Shown: positions 53,682-63,018, numbered from the stretch's first letter. The stretch: 64,000 nucleotides of DNA from Shewanella psychropiezotolerans (GCF_007197555.1 NZ_CP041614.1:2658001-2722000), one strand, 5' to 3'. The notes: a model not told the origin generated them from the letters alone. Program-made: numbers and translations.

Positions 53682-53816
53682 TCAGTTATCCTGTTAGCCT
53701 TCAAATGTTAAAAACGGGCGTATCATGCCGCAATTTCGCCTTGCTGTAAAGAGCAGGTTAACTTATCGGTGTTAAATAGCGCGCTCCTTGGCCGCACATA
53801 CTCAAAAACCAATAAA

Positions 53817-54530
53817 TTATTTCTCATCAGGTGTTTGCAGCCAGCCCGAGCTGGTTAATATTTGATAGGGGGTATAGTCTCTTTTATAGTTCATCTTTCT
53901 CGATTCATCAATTTGATAGCCTAGATAAACAAAATCTTTTTTCATCAATTTAGCCAGACGACATTGGAGCAGAATGAGCAAAGATCCTAAAGAGCGCTTG
54001 TGTTCCTCGGGAGCAAAAAAGCTATAGATTGCCGATAAACTGTTAGGCAGAATGTCGGTGACAGCCACCCCTACCAGTTTGTCTGCATTCCATAGTTCAA
54101 TAAATACCGGGTCTAGCCAACCAGAGCCAATGAAATGTTGATATTGCTCTTTGGAAGCCGGGTACATGGGCCCATCACTGTGCCTTTGATTGATATAAGT
54201 TTCGTACAAAGTATAGTGATAGTCGGCTTGTTTGCCGATTATTTTCCACACCAGATCTCTGTTGTTTTTCAGGGTTCTTTTTTGTCGCCTCGAAGGTGTG
54301 AAACTCGCGCTGGGTATACGAATGGGCAGGCAAGCGTTGCAATGGGGGCATTGGGGTTTGTAAATGGTGCCGCCACTGCGTCTAAAGCCCAGTGACAATA
54401 ACTGCTCGAACAAGTTTATGTCGATACTCTCTTCCTGAAGCATCAGGAGTTGCTCCATTTGAGTGTCTAGGTAACTACAGGGAAAGGTTTTAGTTATCCC
54501 TACTGAAACTTGTTGTGATTTAGAGCTCAA
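53817..54530 (-). CDS. bpt: Bpt, aspartate/glutamate leucyltransferase (Ate family)
   Basis: Transfers Leu from tRNA to proteins with N-terminal Asp or Glu, making N-degrons for ClpS. The protein has [15 protein letters not shown] at the start, [25 protein letters not shown] with the conserved Cys set, and [25 protein letters not shown] choose the TTG at 54530 (GAGG 7 nt upstream, product 237 aa starting [20 protein letters not shown]) because upstream ATG codons (to 54578) add non-homologous residues. It overlaps the end of aat by 11 nt, so the two are translationally coupled. Confidence 0.9.
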   Translation of the reverse strand: MSSKSQQVSVGITKTFPCSYLDTQMEQLLMLQEESIDINLFEQLLSLGFRRSGGTIYKPQCPHCNACLPIRIPSASFTPSRRQKRTLKNNRDLVWKIIGKQADYHYTLYETYINQRHSDGPMYPASKEQYQHFIGSGWLDPVFIELWNADKLVGVAVTDILPNSLSAIYSFFAPEEHKRSLGSLLILLQCRLAKLMKKDFVYLGYQIDESRKMNYKRDYTPYQILTSSGWLQTPDEK

Positions 54531-55228
54531 TATAAACCTCGTTGGGTAACCAAGTGTTGACTGAGACATCACCATCACGGAAACGCTTGAGTAAATTGAT
54601 AAAATCTTTTCTTTTTAATGCCGTAGCGCCTAGAGAGGCTAAGTGTGGGTTCATCACTTGGGCATCGATTAATTTGAAACCGTTTCTCAATAGATGCTGA
54701 TGCAACATCAGCATGGCTGCTTTAGACGCATTGGTTTGGGTGTGGAACATAGATTCGCCACAAAAGACCTTTCCTATGACTACGCCATATAACCCCCAAT
54801 GAGGGCGCCATTATCCCAAACTTCTACTGAGTGGACCTGTCCTTGCTGGTGTAGTGCCAGGTAAGCTTGCTGGATTTCATTGGTGATCCAGGTGCCATCT
54901 TGTGCCACTCTTGGCTGAGCGCAGCCCTTTATGACCTCTTCGAAAGCATGGTTTATGCTATAGGTCCAAGTTTGTTTTTTTAAATATTTTATTAAACTTC
55001 GACTGACTTTCATGCTTCCCGGGACAAATACTGCCCTAGGATCCGGTGACCACCAAAGGATAGGGTCATCGAGATTAAACCAAGGAAAAATACCCTCATA
55101 ATAAGCATGGAGTAATCGAGCTGGTTGCAGGTCCCCCCTATGGCTAATAGCCCGTTAGGATCTGTCAGTGCCAGTTCAGGTTCTGGAAACTGTTCGAATT
55201 GATGATTTAAATAGGACAGTGAGTTCAC
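54520..55228 (-). pseudogene. aat: Aat, leucyl/phenylalanyl-tRNA-protein transferase, broken by two frameshifts
   Basis: Transfers Leu or Phe to N-terminal Lys or Arg of proteins, feeding ClpS/ClpAP. Three frames together encode a complete enzyme. Frame 1 (GTG 55228) holds [16 protein letters not shown]; the next holds the [18 protein letters not shown] region, [39 protein letters not shown] and [13 protein letters not shown]; the last holds [38 protein letters not shown]. One added G at the run read as C6 (55133-55138) and one at the run read as C5 (54793-54797) restore 236 aa, close to E. coli (234). Two independent one-base losses in an otherwise perfect gene suggest homopolymer errors rather than decay. 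Confidence 0.88.
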
Positions 55229-55277
55229 AATTGAGTAAGATTATCTTTAGTAGACCTTATTATAATTTAGCGGAAAA

Positions 55278-55766
55278 ATGACTATGTTGAAACCTAGTTT
55301 TAATCTATTACTCTCCTTAGTGGTGGCTTTGACGGTCACATTTTCACTGAATTCCGCGGCAGCCTATCAGAGAGATCAAGCCGTTCCCGTAGAGAAAGTC
55401 CTTTATGGTGACCTGGTATCGGTGAGAAATATCACCGAGAAACAACTCATAGAAGATCAAAATCAAGGATGGAAAACCTTCGGTGGAGCCTTGATTGGTG
55501 GCGTTATTGGTCATCAATTCGGCGGCGGTAGCGGGCAAGATGTCGCGACAGTTTTAGGCGCCTTGATAGGGGCTGGCGTGGGTCATAGATATGGCGATAA
55601 CTCTTATTACCAAGAGCTGAAACTTGTTGAACTCATGATCAAGCAGGAGGATGGCCAGCAGGTGATGATTATACAAGATCTAGATTCAGGCATGATATTC
55701 AACGCTGGGGATGAAGTGAGGGTCGTGTATCTTCAAGGAAGCGTTAGGGTCGATATGGCCATGTGA
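55278..55766 (+). CDS. Glycine-zipper protein, predicted exported
   Basis: 162 aa. Signal peptide ending NSAAA before YQRDQ, then a glycine-zipper segment WKTFGGALIGGVIGHQFGGGSGQDVATVLGALIGAGVGHRYG (about 66-107), like the Rick_17kDa/2TM glycine-zipper family that inserts in outer or inner membranes. The C-terminal part is a small beta-rich domain (VELMIKQEDGQQVMIIQDLDSG). No lipobox Cys. Function unknown. Divergent from aat. Confidence 0.75.
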   Translation: MTMLKPSFNLLLSLVVALTVTFSLNSAAAYQRDQAVPVEKVLYGDLVSVRNITEKQLIEDQNQGWKTFGGALIGGVIGHQFGGGSGQDVATVLGALIGAGVGHRYGDNSYYQELKLVELMIKQEDGQQVMIIQDLDSGMIFNAGDEVRVVYLQGSVRVDMAM

Positions 55767-55780
55767 TTTACCCGTATAGC

Positions 55781-55823
55781 CATAAAAACAAAAAGGAGCC
55801 TCAGGCTCCTTTTTGTTTTTATG
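55781..55823. terminator. Bidirectional terminator with a perfect 20-bp stem
   Basis: CATAAAAACAAAAAGGAGCC (55781-55800) pairs without mismatch with 55804-55823 around a 3-nt loop; the A/T parts give T-runs on both strands. Confidence 0.92.
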
Positions 55824-55838
55824 ACTTCAGAATAAAGA

Positions 55839-56210
55839 TTAGAAACCGCGAGGTAACTGACCTTTTCCTGCTAGTTTTTCACGCCATAGCTCTTTTGGCG
55901 TCTTACCGCCTTTTGAGCTTGAAGTGGTCACGGCTTCGGCTCTAGTCTTCTTAGTCGGCGTTGTTTTAGCTGCCGCCTTAGGTTTAGCCGTCTCTGCAGC
56001 TGGTTTAGCTTGGGTTTGAGTCACTTCAGCAGAAGCTTCACCGCCACTTAGCTCGGTTAGCATAGTGTCGAGATCGCTAATGCGTAATGACTTACCGCCA
56101 TCGATTTTGTACCAGCTTCCTTTTTGTTCAATCGTTACAGTCGAACCTTGCTTGGCAGCAAGAGCAGACTCTAATGCGCTGATAACCTCTTCTTTGGTCA
56201 GTTTTGACAT
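55839..56210 (-). CDS. Small basic Ala/Lys-rich protein (SyrB-like annotation in Shewanella)
   Basis: 123 aa. The N-terminal 60 residues form a compact domain (LTKEEVISALESALAAKQGSTVTIEQKGSWYKIDGGKSLRISDLDTMLTEL), followed by a low-complexity Ala/Lys/Thr/Pro linker (AKPAAETAKPKAAAKTTPTKKTRAEA) and a short conserved tail KTPKELWREKLAGKGQLPRGF. The linker resembles histone H1-like tails, so nucleic-acid binding is possible. I recall related Shewanella proteins annotated as SyrB-like regulators, without proof of function. Confidence 0.7.
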   Translation of the reverse strand: MSKLTKEEVISALESALAAKQGSTVTIEQKGSWYKIDGGKSLRISDLDTMLTELSGGEASAEVTQTQAKPAAETAKPKAAAKTTPTKKTRAEAVTTSSSKGGKTPKELWREKLAGKGQLPRGF

Positions 56211-56486
56211 AGTAATAACCTATTTATTTTTTAATGTTAACTTGAAGGTTTGGACTAATTTTATAGGCTAAACCAGTAAAATGTCCAATTTTCACTGAAA
56301 ATCGCCCGTATTTGCTGGTTTTTACGGCTTATTGACAGGTAATTGATAATTAACTTGATTTTAAACCAGTTAATTAAAGGTTGTTAAAATGTCACTTGGC
56401 TATTTTTTGAAGTGTGAGCGGGTTAAATCTGTGCCGGGATTAGTACATGGGTTACACTTAAACTGTATTTTTATAAGGGCGGTTCA

Positions 56487-57239
56487 ATGACACGTAACGA
56501 GTTAGCAGAATATCTTGCAGAGTTTTTACAAGTGGGTAAGTTTAAAGATTATGCGCCTAATGGTCTGCAAGTTGAGGGACGAGCAGAGATAAAAAAAATC
56601 GTTACTGGGGTCACCGCCTGCCAGGCGTTGATCGATAAAGCCATCGCTCTCGATGCCGATGCGCTGTTAGTACACCACGGATTCTTCTGGAAAGGGGAGA
56701 GAGAGGTGATAACAGGCATGAAACAGAGACGGATAAAAGCATTATTGACCCATGATATTAATCTTTTTGGTTACCATCTTCCCTTGGATGCGCACCCCAT
56801 GCTGGGCAACAATGCCGAGTTAGGTCGAAAGCTAGATATTTCGGACGCTGAGCCAGTTGAAGGAATTGCTCAAGGATTAATTTGGCAAGGACGTCTCGAT
56901 ACGCCTGTCTCTGCTGGGGTTTTTGCTAAATCTATCAGTGAGATACTTAATAGAGAGGCTCTGCATATTGGCGATCCAGCTGCTGAAATACAGAGTATTG
57001 CCTGGTGTACCGGCGGGGCTCAGGATTATATCGATGATGCGGCGAGCTTAGGCGTCGATGCATTTATCAGTGGTGAAGTGTCGGAGCGTACCTTTCACAG
57101 CGCTCTTGAGTTGGGGATACACTACTTTGCGGCGGGTCATCATGCGACAGAAAGGTATGGTATTCAGGCCCTTGGTGAGCACCTTGCGCGTGAGTTTGAT
57201 ATCGAACATGAGTATGTCGACATCGACAATCCTGTTTAG
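56487..57239 (+). CDS. Nif3-like dinuclear metal centre protein (YbgI)
   Basis: NIF3/DUF34 family protein with a two-metal site. 250 aa; TRNELAEYLAEFLQVGKFKDYAPNGLQVEG is the typical start; ALLVHHGFFWKGE supplies metal-binding His, LPLDAHPMLGNNAELGRKL another group, and AGHHATERYGIQALGEHLA the C-terminal His/Glu ligands. Matches E. coli YbgI (247 aa). Function is not firmly known. ATG 56487 is preceded by GGGCGG. Confidence 0.92.
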   Translation: MTRNELAEYLAEFLQVGKFKDYAPNGLQVEGRAEIKKIVTGVTACQALIDKAIALDADALLVHHGFFWKGEREVITGMKQRRIKALLTHDINLFGYHLPLDAHPMLGNNAELGRKLDISDAEPVEGIAQGLIWQGRLDTPVSAGVFAKSISEILNREALHIGDPAAEIQSIAWCTGGAQDYIDDAASLGVDAFISGEVSERTFHSALELGIHYFAAGHHATERYGIQALGEHLAREFDIEHEYVDIDNPV

Positions 57240-57280
57240 GTTTAGGCCTACTGGCTTAAGATTGATCCATCTTGGACTCA

Positions 57281-57317
57281 ATAAACTAAGCAGTCGCAGA
57301 CAGACCGCTTAGTTTAT
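57281..57317. terminator. Hairpin between nif3-like and serine hydrolase genes
   Basis: ATAAACTAAGC (57281-57291) pairs with GCTTAGTTTAT (57307-57317), with an inner GTC/GAC. It lies between converging genes; the flanking T-run is short. Confidence 0.65.
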
Positions 57318-57325
57318 GATGAGTA

Positions 57326-58504
57326 CTAATCGGTGTGAATACTTGTTTTTTTCTGCATGGCGATTTGAGCTTGTTGCCGAATGACGCTGTGCCAAAAACT
57401 TGCGCCTAATTTAGCTATCACTCTTGATTCACCATTGAGTAACATGGCCATGCCGACTTTTAACCGAGGAGAATAGGCGACTTCGGCGACATAACCTGCA
57501 ACCCAACCTGCATGATATATTAATTTTTCCCCTTCAAAATCATACACACGCCATCCTTTGCCGTAATGAGCATCATTCAGATAAGCTTTCCATTCCCGGC
57601 GACGCAACTCTTTACTCGTTCGCACTCCCGGGGTTTGAATATCCGCCAATAAACTTGGGGATAACACATCTGGATTATTTCCCAGGTTAGCCATTAACCA
57701 TTTAGAGAGATCGGTAATACTGGCATTAACCCCAGCGGCAGGCTCGACTTGATAGTAGTTAGGTTTTACCTTGACCTTTTTAAAACCCGAACGTGTCTTG
57801 ATATGCGGACTGGCTCTATTATCTGTTGCCATAAAGCTATCCATGCCTATTGATGCGGTATCCATATGTAGGGGCTCAAAGATACGCTTCTCCACCAAAC
57901 TAGCGTAGCTGTCGCCAGTTTGTTGTTCGATCACAGGTTGGATGAAAGAAAATGCGATATTTTGGTAGCTATAACACGTACCCGGTGAACACATAGGGGT
58001 TAATTTTTTGAACTTAGGAATGATCTTCTCAAGTTTACCGTTGGCATTGAGAATATTGTCATAACTGTTTGGCATCAGGCCTGTGCTTTGTCCTATGAGG
58101 TGTCCAAGTTTAACTTGCTGACTCATTTGTGGATCGGCGAGGTGAAATTCGGGCATATACTTACGTAGTGGATCATCCCATTCAAATTTATTTTCATGAA
58201 CCAGCATGCTTGCTAAGCTGCCCGCGAAGGTCTTTGATACCGAGGCGAGCCTGAAAACAGTGTCTGTGTTGATATTGAGACTAGCGCCTTTTTGGCGCTT
58301 GCCATAGGCGCTCATTTTTATAATTTTATTATTGTCGACAATAACGAAGGCGCCACCAGGTACCTTGTTTTTCTTCAATTGAGCATGAAATTGCGACTTA
58401 AAACTGTCACCGATAGCCTGATAGTCAGATTGGGCGAAACTTGTGGCAGAGAAGATTAAGCTGGCGAGGGGAAGAGTAAGTAAAAATAAAGACCAGTTGG
58501 ACAT
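57326..58504 (-). CDS. Serine hydrolase, class C beta-lactamase/PBP family
   Basis: Exported serine hydrolase of the AmpC-like fold, usually a DD-peptidase, esterase or D-amino-acid hydrolase. From ATG 58504 there are 392 aa with a signal peptide ending ATSFA before QSDYQ; an upstream in-frame ATG (58603) would add a 33-residue leader before this signal. Motif 1 is SVSK in RLASVSKTFAG, motif 2 YQN in YSYQNIAF, and motif 3 HAG in IYHAGWVAGY. CSPGTCYSY holds a Cys pair before motif 2. True beta-lactamase activity is not implied. Confidence 0.88.
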   Translation of the reverse strand: MSNWSLFLLTLPLASLIFSATSFAQSDYQAIGDSFKSQFHAQLKKNKVPGGAFVIVDNNKIIKMSAYGKRQKGASLNINTDTVFRLASVSKTFAGSLASMLVHENKFEWDDPLRKYMPEFHLADPQMSQQVKLGHLIGQSTGLMPNSYDNILNANGKLEKIIPKFKKLTPMCSPGTCYSYQNIAFSFIQPVIEQQTGDSYASLVEKRIFEPLHMDTASIGMDSFMATDNRASPHIKTRSGFKKVKVKPNYYQVEPAAGVNASITDLSKWLMANLGNNPDVLSPSLLADIQTPGVRTSKELRRREWKAYLNDAHYGKGWRVYDFEGEKLIYHAGWVAGYVAEVAYSPRLKVGMAMLLNGESRVIAKLGASFWHSVIRQQAQIAMQKKTSIHTD

Positions 58505-58791
58505 GACGAAAAAATCCCAAAAATAAAATCTAAAGAAACAAAAGGCAAGATAATTGATCATGTTAGCAATAAATGAGGCCAACAAAAAACAGTCAATTGA
58601 CAAAAATGGGTATTAATGAATCTTTTGTGTGAAAAATAAACGTTAAAGCGACAAGCAATAAACTGAAATCACAATTAATCTGAAAAACCTATTTTAGAGC
58701 GATTAGGTTATGGCAAAATAATGAGATGAGCTTGTAGCATTGTAGGTATGTGATTACTCTGGTTCATTCCTCAGATAATTAAGACATCGAT
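58505..58791. other. Intergenic, divergent control region
   Basis: AT-rich region between the serine hydrolase and the S51-like remnant. I see no gene and no clear hairpin. Confidence 0.4.
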
Positions 58792-59145
58792 ATGAAGTTG
58801 GCATTGGTTAGTGATCCAAATACTGAAAATGGCCTTGCCGGAATAAAATATGTGTTGGATGCACAGGGTTCAAGCTCGAAACACATAGGCTATATCGCCT
58901 CACAGCCAGATCCTGCCAGAGATTACTACATACCTACTCAACACATGTACAGCAAGTTAGGTGATAGACTCGATTGTTATCTGGAACTGGAGTCAGGCTT
59001 CAATGAAGTTAGCTTGAAGCAGTTATTAGCGTGCGATGCGATTCACTTATCCGGAGTGTATTTTTGTGGTGATAATACCAGCCTGGTCATTATCGATGGA
59101 GATCTAGTTGAACTTGGTGAGCCATTCTCTTGGGTAATGAATTAG
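58792..59145 (+). CDS. Short S51/GATase1-like protein, apparently internally deleted
   Basis: 117 aa. The first 84 residues (MKLALVSDPNTENG, GYIASQPDPARDYYIP, LLACDAIHLSG) look like the N-terminal part of peptidase E (S51) type GATase1-like proteins, where a GGNT motif and later a catalytic Ser would follow. Instead the sequence passes directly to VYFCGDNTSLVIIDGDLVELGEP, which resembles the C-terminal end of such proteins. About 100 residues including the catalytic Ser would be missing, so enzyme activity is unlikely. No repair by frameshift is possible in the DNA. Family assignment is by eye and uncertain. Confidence 0.5.
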   Translation: MKLALVSDPNTENGLAGIKYVLDAQGSSSKHIGYIASQPDPARDYYIPTQHMYSKLGDRLDCYLELESGFNEVSLKQLLACDAIHLSGVYFCGDNTSLVIIDGDLVELGEPFSWVMN

Positions 59146-59192
59146 CTTATATCTAATCTATAATCTGTTTCTGAATCCTAAATTGAGCAGAT

Positions 59193-59220
59193 ATAAAAAA
59201 ACCGCCAATAGGGCGGTTTC
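59193..59220 (-). terminator. Terminator of metC
   Basis: On the minus strand AAACCGCC-CTATT-GGCGGTTTTTTTAT, 16 nt after the metC stop. Confidence 0.87.
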
Positions 59221-59235
59221 AGTGTGTAGCATATG

Positions 59236-60414
59236 TTAGCGGTTTAGCACTGCGTTAAACCGAACGAATCCCGCTTCTAGATCGGCGATCAAATCATCCG
59301 CATTTTCCAGACCTATGTGCAGTCGAATAAGAGGTTTACTGCTATCCCAGCTTGTGGCCGTTCTGATCTTGTCGATACCGAAGACGCCTAAGATCAGACT
59401 CTCGAACCCACCCCATGAGAAACCCATCTTGAAGTGATCCATGTTTTCCACCAAGGCGGTAACAGACTTAAGGTCGCCCTGTTTTAATACGAAAGAGAAT
59501 AGGCCGTTGGAGCCACTGAAATCTCGTTTGAAAAACTCATGACCCGGACAAGTCTCAAATGCTGGGTGCCTTAAGTGATCCACTTCCGGGCGAGTCGCTA
59601 ACCAGTTTGCCACTTTTAACGCGTTCTGTTCATGCTGTTGCATTCGCACGCCTAGGGTTCTCAGCCCCCTACTGGCGAGATAGACGTCATCGGGGGAGGT
59701 GCACTGTCCCATGAGATAGCTATTCTCTCTCAGTTGCTCCCAGTGCGTGTCGTTTGACGTCGCTGTGCCTAACATCACATCTGAGTGACCAACAATATAT
59801 TTAGTGGCCGCTTGAATGGATATATCCACGCCCATCTCGAAAGGACGCGAATTTATCGGTGAGGCCCAGGTGTTATCCAGCATGACAATGAGGCCATGCT
59901 GATGTGCTATTGCGCTCAGGGTCGGGACATCCTGAATCTCCATGGTGACTGAGCCAGGTGACTCTAAGAACAAGACTTTGGTGTTCGGTCTGATAAGTTC
60001 TGCGATGCCTTCACCTATCATGGGATCATAATACGTGGTTTCTATGCCAAAACCTGCGAGCAGCTTGTTGCACAGATCTCGGGTTGGCTCATAGGCACTG
60101 TCGACCATCAACAGGTGATCGCCTGCTTTTAAAAATGATAATAGTGCACCGCTGATGGCCGCAGATCCAGATGGGTAGAGTGCAGTGCCGCTGCCACCCT
60201 CCAGTTCGGCGATAGCCGCCTGAAAAGCAAAGTGAGTGGGGCCACCACGTCTGCCATAAAACATTTCGCCGTTAGCGCGGTTCTTGGTGGCAAAACGCAT
60301 CTCTTCCATAGTGTCAAAGATCATGGTCGATGCTCTAAATACAGGGGGATTGATCACACCCTTAGTCCATTTCTTGTCACGTCCAACGCTGATGATCTTG
60401 GTTTCTTTTTTCAT
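59236..60414 (-). CDS. metC: Cystathionine beta-lyase
   Basis: PLP enzyme that splits cystathionine to homocysteine, pyruvate and ammonia in methionine synthesis. From ATG 60414 (GGAAG 9 nt upstream) the protein has 392 aa beginning MKKETKIISVGRDKKWTKG. Characteristic segments are YGRRGGPTHFAFQ, LYPSGSAAISGALLSF, LDNTWASPINSRPFEMGVDISIQAATKYIVGHSDVM, where the Lys of ATKY binds PLP. The upstream ATG 60462 adds a non-homologous leader. A MetJ-like site lies before it. Confidence 0.92.
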   Translation of the reverse strand: MKKETKIISVGRDKKWTKGVINPPVFRASTMIFDTMEEMRFATKNRANGEMFYGRRGGPTHFAFQAAIAELEGGSGTALYPSGSAAISGALLSFLKAGDHLLMVDSAYEPTRDLCNKLLAGFGIETTYYDPMIGEGIAELIRPNTKVLFLESPGSVTMEIQDVPTLSAIAHQHGLIVMLDNTWASPINSRPFEMGVDISIQAATKYIVGHSDVMLGTATSNDTHWEQLRENSYLMGQCTSPDDVYLASRGLRTLGVRMQQHEQNALKVANWLATRPEVDHLRHPAFETCPGHEFFKRDFSGSNGLFSFVLKQGDLKSVTALVENMDHFKMGFSWGGFESLILGVFGIDKIRTATSWDSSKPLIRLHIGLENADDLIADLEAGFVRFNAVLNR

Positions 60415-60456
60415 AGGGCATACTTCCAGAAACGAGTAGGAGAAATAATGGGTTTT

Positions 60457-60472
60457 AGCCATCTTAACATCT
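60457..60472 (-). promoter_or_regulatory. Candidate tandem MetJ boxes before metC
   Basis: On the minus strand AGATGTTA and AGATGGCT follow directly as two 8-bp units and match the met-box AGACGTCT at 5 and 6 of 8 positions. Position 43-58 bp before the metC start suits MetJ repression, known for E. coli metC. The same place has an inverted repeat TTTAGCCAT (60454-60462) / ATGGCTAAA (60475-60483). Confidence 0.42.
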
Positions 60473-60572
60473 AAATGGCTAAAGAGAAGAGTGAGTGCTG
60501 TTTGCTCTATCTCTGCTTTTTAAGATAGATAGATAGAGCGCTTCACCAACATTCAGTGAGTTATGATGATGC

Positions 60573-62993
60573 TCAATCTTTTATATAAGGCAGTGACACC
60601 AAGATCTCTACGCCTGAATTGACTAAATTAGCGCCAGCTTTACCGTTTTTATCTGGAGTCTGTAGATCTCTTGCCTTGATGGAGCCTTTGTGGAAGTCAG
60701 TGATAAGCCGGGCGATATAGAGTCCGAGGCCTAAATGGGGCTTATCTTGGGCTTTTTGTTGGCGTACAGAGACCATAGATTCGAAAATTTGTTCAGCCAT
60801 TTTTTCGGGTAATAGGGGGCCGAAGTTTGAAATGGTCAGCTCTGCGTGCCTGTGCTTGGCCGTTAGGGTGACTGTAATGGGCGTATTGTCGGTACTGAAT
60901 TCTAACGCGTTGGCAATCAGCTTATCCATGAGCTGAGCGATATACTCGGGCACACCACTCATAGTCAAGGGCTCCTGTATGATTGATACTAGGAATTCCT
61001 TGTTGGGATAGGTGAGCTGATAACCTTGCATACAACCTGAGATGACCTTGGATAGGGGAAATATGTCCACTTCGGCTTGAGATAAGCTCTCCTCCAGACG
61101 CGTGGCTTCACTCATGTTATTGAGGATCATATTGAGTCTGCTAACGCCTTCTTCCGCCCTATCGACGTATTTTCGGGTGTCAGGATCTAATTGTTGTAGG
61201 CTCAGATGCTCCAATGAAGAACGCACTACGGCCACAGGGGTTCTCAGCTCATGAGATAAGCGCGAAGACATATTCTCCAGGTAATGGGTGTATTGGCCCA
61301 GACGGCCGACAATACTGGCAAAACTCCTCGAAAGATCGCCAATTTCATCTCTGACTTCAGAGCCCTGGATGGTTTTTCTGATCCGGCCTTGGCTGTCTAT
61401 GGCTTCTTCGGTTTCATCCCTGAGTTTTCTTATCCTGCTGGATATACTGGAAGCGAAAAAGAACAGGGCTAAGGTGCCCATGCTCATGATGGTCAGGATG
61501 ACGTTAAATAATTTCTCTAGCGCCTTGTTACGCAGAGTACGAATGCCATGTGTGGTCTCCTCGGCTATCACCACCCCCATGACCTTATCGTCAATCCAGA
61601 TGGGACTGGCTGCTGCCAGTATGACGGCTTTATTGTCCGGGGTTAATCGCCAGGTGGAGCCTTGTCTGCCGGCGAGTGCATTCTTGATGTGACTTCCTTT
61701 GAGAACGGTAGAGTCCTGCAGGGAGTCGATAAAATCTTTTGGTGGGGTGGTTAAGATTTTATAATAGAAGCGGTGAAGGTAGTCCCGCTTAAAGTGACCC
61801 CAAAACGAGTCATCGGGTGTGTCTTGGACAGTTCGAGTCCAGACACTGCTACTTGTACGAATGTCACCGGACTTGGCTAATACGCGTCCATGTTTATCGA
61901 CTACCCAAATACGCGAACTGTTATGGCTCATCCCTTTGATGATGCTTTCTATTTCAGGAGAAGGCACCAGGACTGTACCCAAATTTTCTACATCATCGAT
62001 GGCCGATGTGCCGACGATGGCATCCAGAGTGCGTGTCTGCTTATTATTGACATCATAGATGGCGAAACCCAGTTTGCTACCTACCATATCCAGCGGCATG
62101 CGTATCTCAACATTGTAACCGGCTTCAGTCTTAATCCACTTTCCCTGAATTTTAAGCTCTGGCGTGACAGGCATTCTTTTTTTAGGGTTTTCAGGCAGCT
62201 TATATGAACTCACCCAGCCATCTCTTTGAGTGGCGATGATATAGCGTTTGAATTTACCATCGGGAGCCAATGTGGCAATGGCCAGGTGGTCATTGACATC
62301 GATTTTGAGACTGTTGCTGCCACGATAGATCACATGAGGATCTGTCACTTCGAAGAAGGCGTAGAGGAAACCAGCATATTTACCTACCATATGCTTAAAA
62401 CTGACGTTTAATGGAGCGTCGGCTGAACGTTTAAAGATCAGATGGTCTTCGCCATAATTGATACTTCGGTGGCGGTAAGAGGCCCAGTCACTCAATTTTC
62501 CATCGAGTTGAATGGGTCCGGCTAAAGGGTAAGCATATAGGTCGCGCCCCTGTTCTACCTGAGTAAGAAAACTGGCCTGTATGTCAAAGAGGCTAGGGCG
62601 TTCATGCAGTGCGGTTGCGAGCGCTTGCGTGGTGCCTTCGAGTGTTTTTTCCTGACCGTATCTCAGGTATTTTTCCATCTCCCACACATATTGATAGCCT
62701 AACCAGGGCAGGCAGAGGAGAAATAAAGATAAGATGGCGACTTTCGATCTCAGGCCTATGGGAGGATGAAATTTAGATAATTTGTGTTTCAGCAGAAAAA
62801 AGAGTTCGCTCAGCCTGTTCGCTATTTTATAAAATTTGGCCGGGGTTATCTTGACCAGTTTTGTTTTTAACCAGCCCCAATGCTTGCGCATGCTGTTTTT
62901 TGTCTTGCTAACGATGAGGAAAGCATACATAGAGGCTTTAGCTCTGATGTCCAAGAGGCGATATAACACTAGCGATACTCTTTGTTTAAACAT
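60573..62993 (-). CDS. pdsS: PdsS-type sensor histidine kinase of the marine sortase system
   Basis: Membrane histidine kinase of the proteobacterial dedicated sortase system (family known from TIGRFAM marine sortase kinase). 806 aa. A long N-terminal cytoplasmic extension with its own hydrophobic patch (about 1-75); membrane helix 1 at about 84-103; a large periplasmic domain with CBM9/DOMON-like features (PIQLDGKLSDWASY, LKIDVNDHLAIATLAPDGK); a second helix near 500-520; HAMP; H-box YLENMSSRLSHELRTPVAVVRSSLEHL; ATPase domain with DKLIANALEFS and HLGLGLYIARLI. Follows pdsR after 25 nt. Sortase and its target should lie beyond the right edge. Confidence 0.82.
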   Translation of the reverse strand: MFKQRVSLVLYRLLDIRAKASMYAFLIVSKTKNSMRKHWGWLKTKLVKITPAKFYKIANRLSELFFLLKHKLSKFHPPIGLRSKVAILSLFLLCLPWLGYQYVWEMEKYLRYGQEKTLEGTTQALATALHERPSLFDIQASFLTQVEQGRDLYAYPLAGPIQLDGKLSDWASYRHRSINYGEDHLIFKRSADAPLNVSFKHMVGKYAGFLYAFFEVTDPHVIYRGSNSLKIDVNDHLAIATLAPDGKFKRYIIATQRDGWVSSYKLPENPKKRMPVTPELKIQGKWIKTEAGYNVEIRMPLDMVGSKLGFAIYDVNNKQTRTLDAIVGTSAIDDVENLGTVLVPSPEIESIIKGMSHNSSRIWVVDKHGRVLAKSGDIRTSSSVWTRTVQDTPDDSFWGHFKRDYLHRFYYKILTTPPKDFIDSLQDSTVLKGSHIKNALAGRQGSTWRLTPDNKAVILAAASPIWIDDKVMGVVIAEETTHGIRTLRNKALEKLFNVILTIMSMGTLALFFFASSISSRIRKLRDETEEAIDSQGRIRKTIQGSEVRDEIGDLSRSFASIVGRLGQYTHYLENMSSRLSHELRTPVAVVRSSLEHLSLQQLDPDTRKYVDRAEEGVSRLNMILNNMSEATRLEESLSQAEVDIFPLSKVISGCMQGYQLTYPNKEFLVSIIQEPLTMSGVPEYIAQLMDKLIANALEFSTDNTPITVTLTAKHRHAELTISNFGPLLPEKMAEQIFESMVSVRQQKAQDKPHLGLGLYIARLITDFHKGSIKARDLQTPDKNGKAGANLVNSGVEILVSLPYIKD

Positions 62994-63018
62994 ATTAAGC
63001 GGCGTTGATTAGTCGAGC

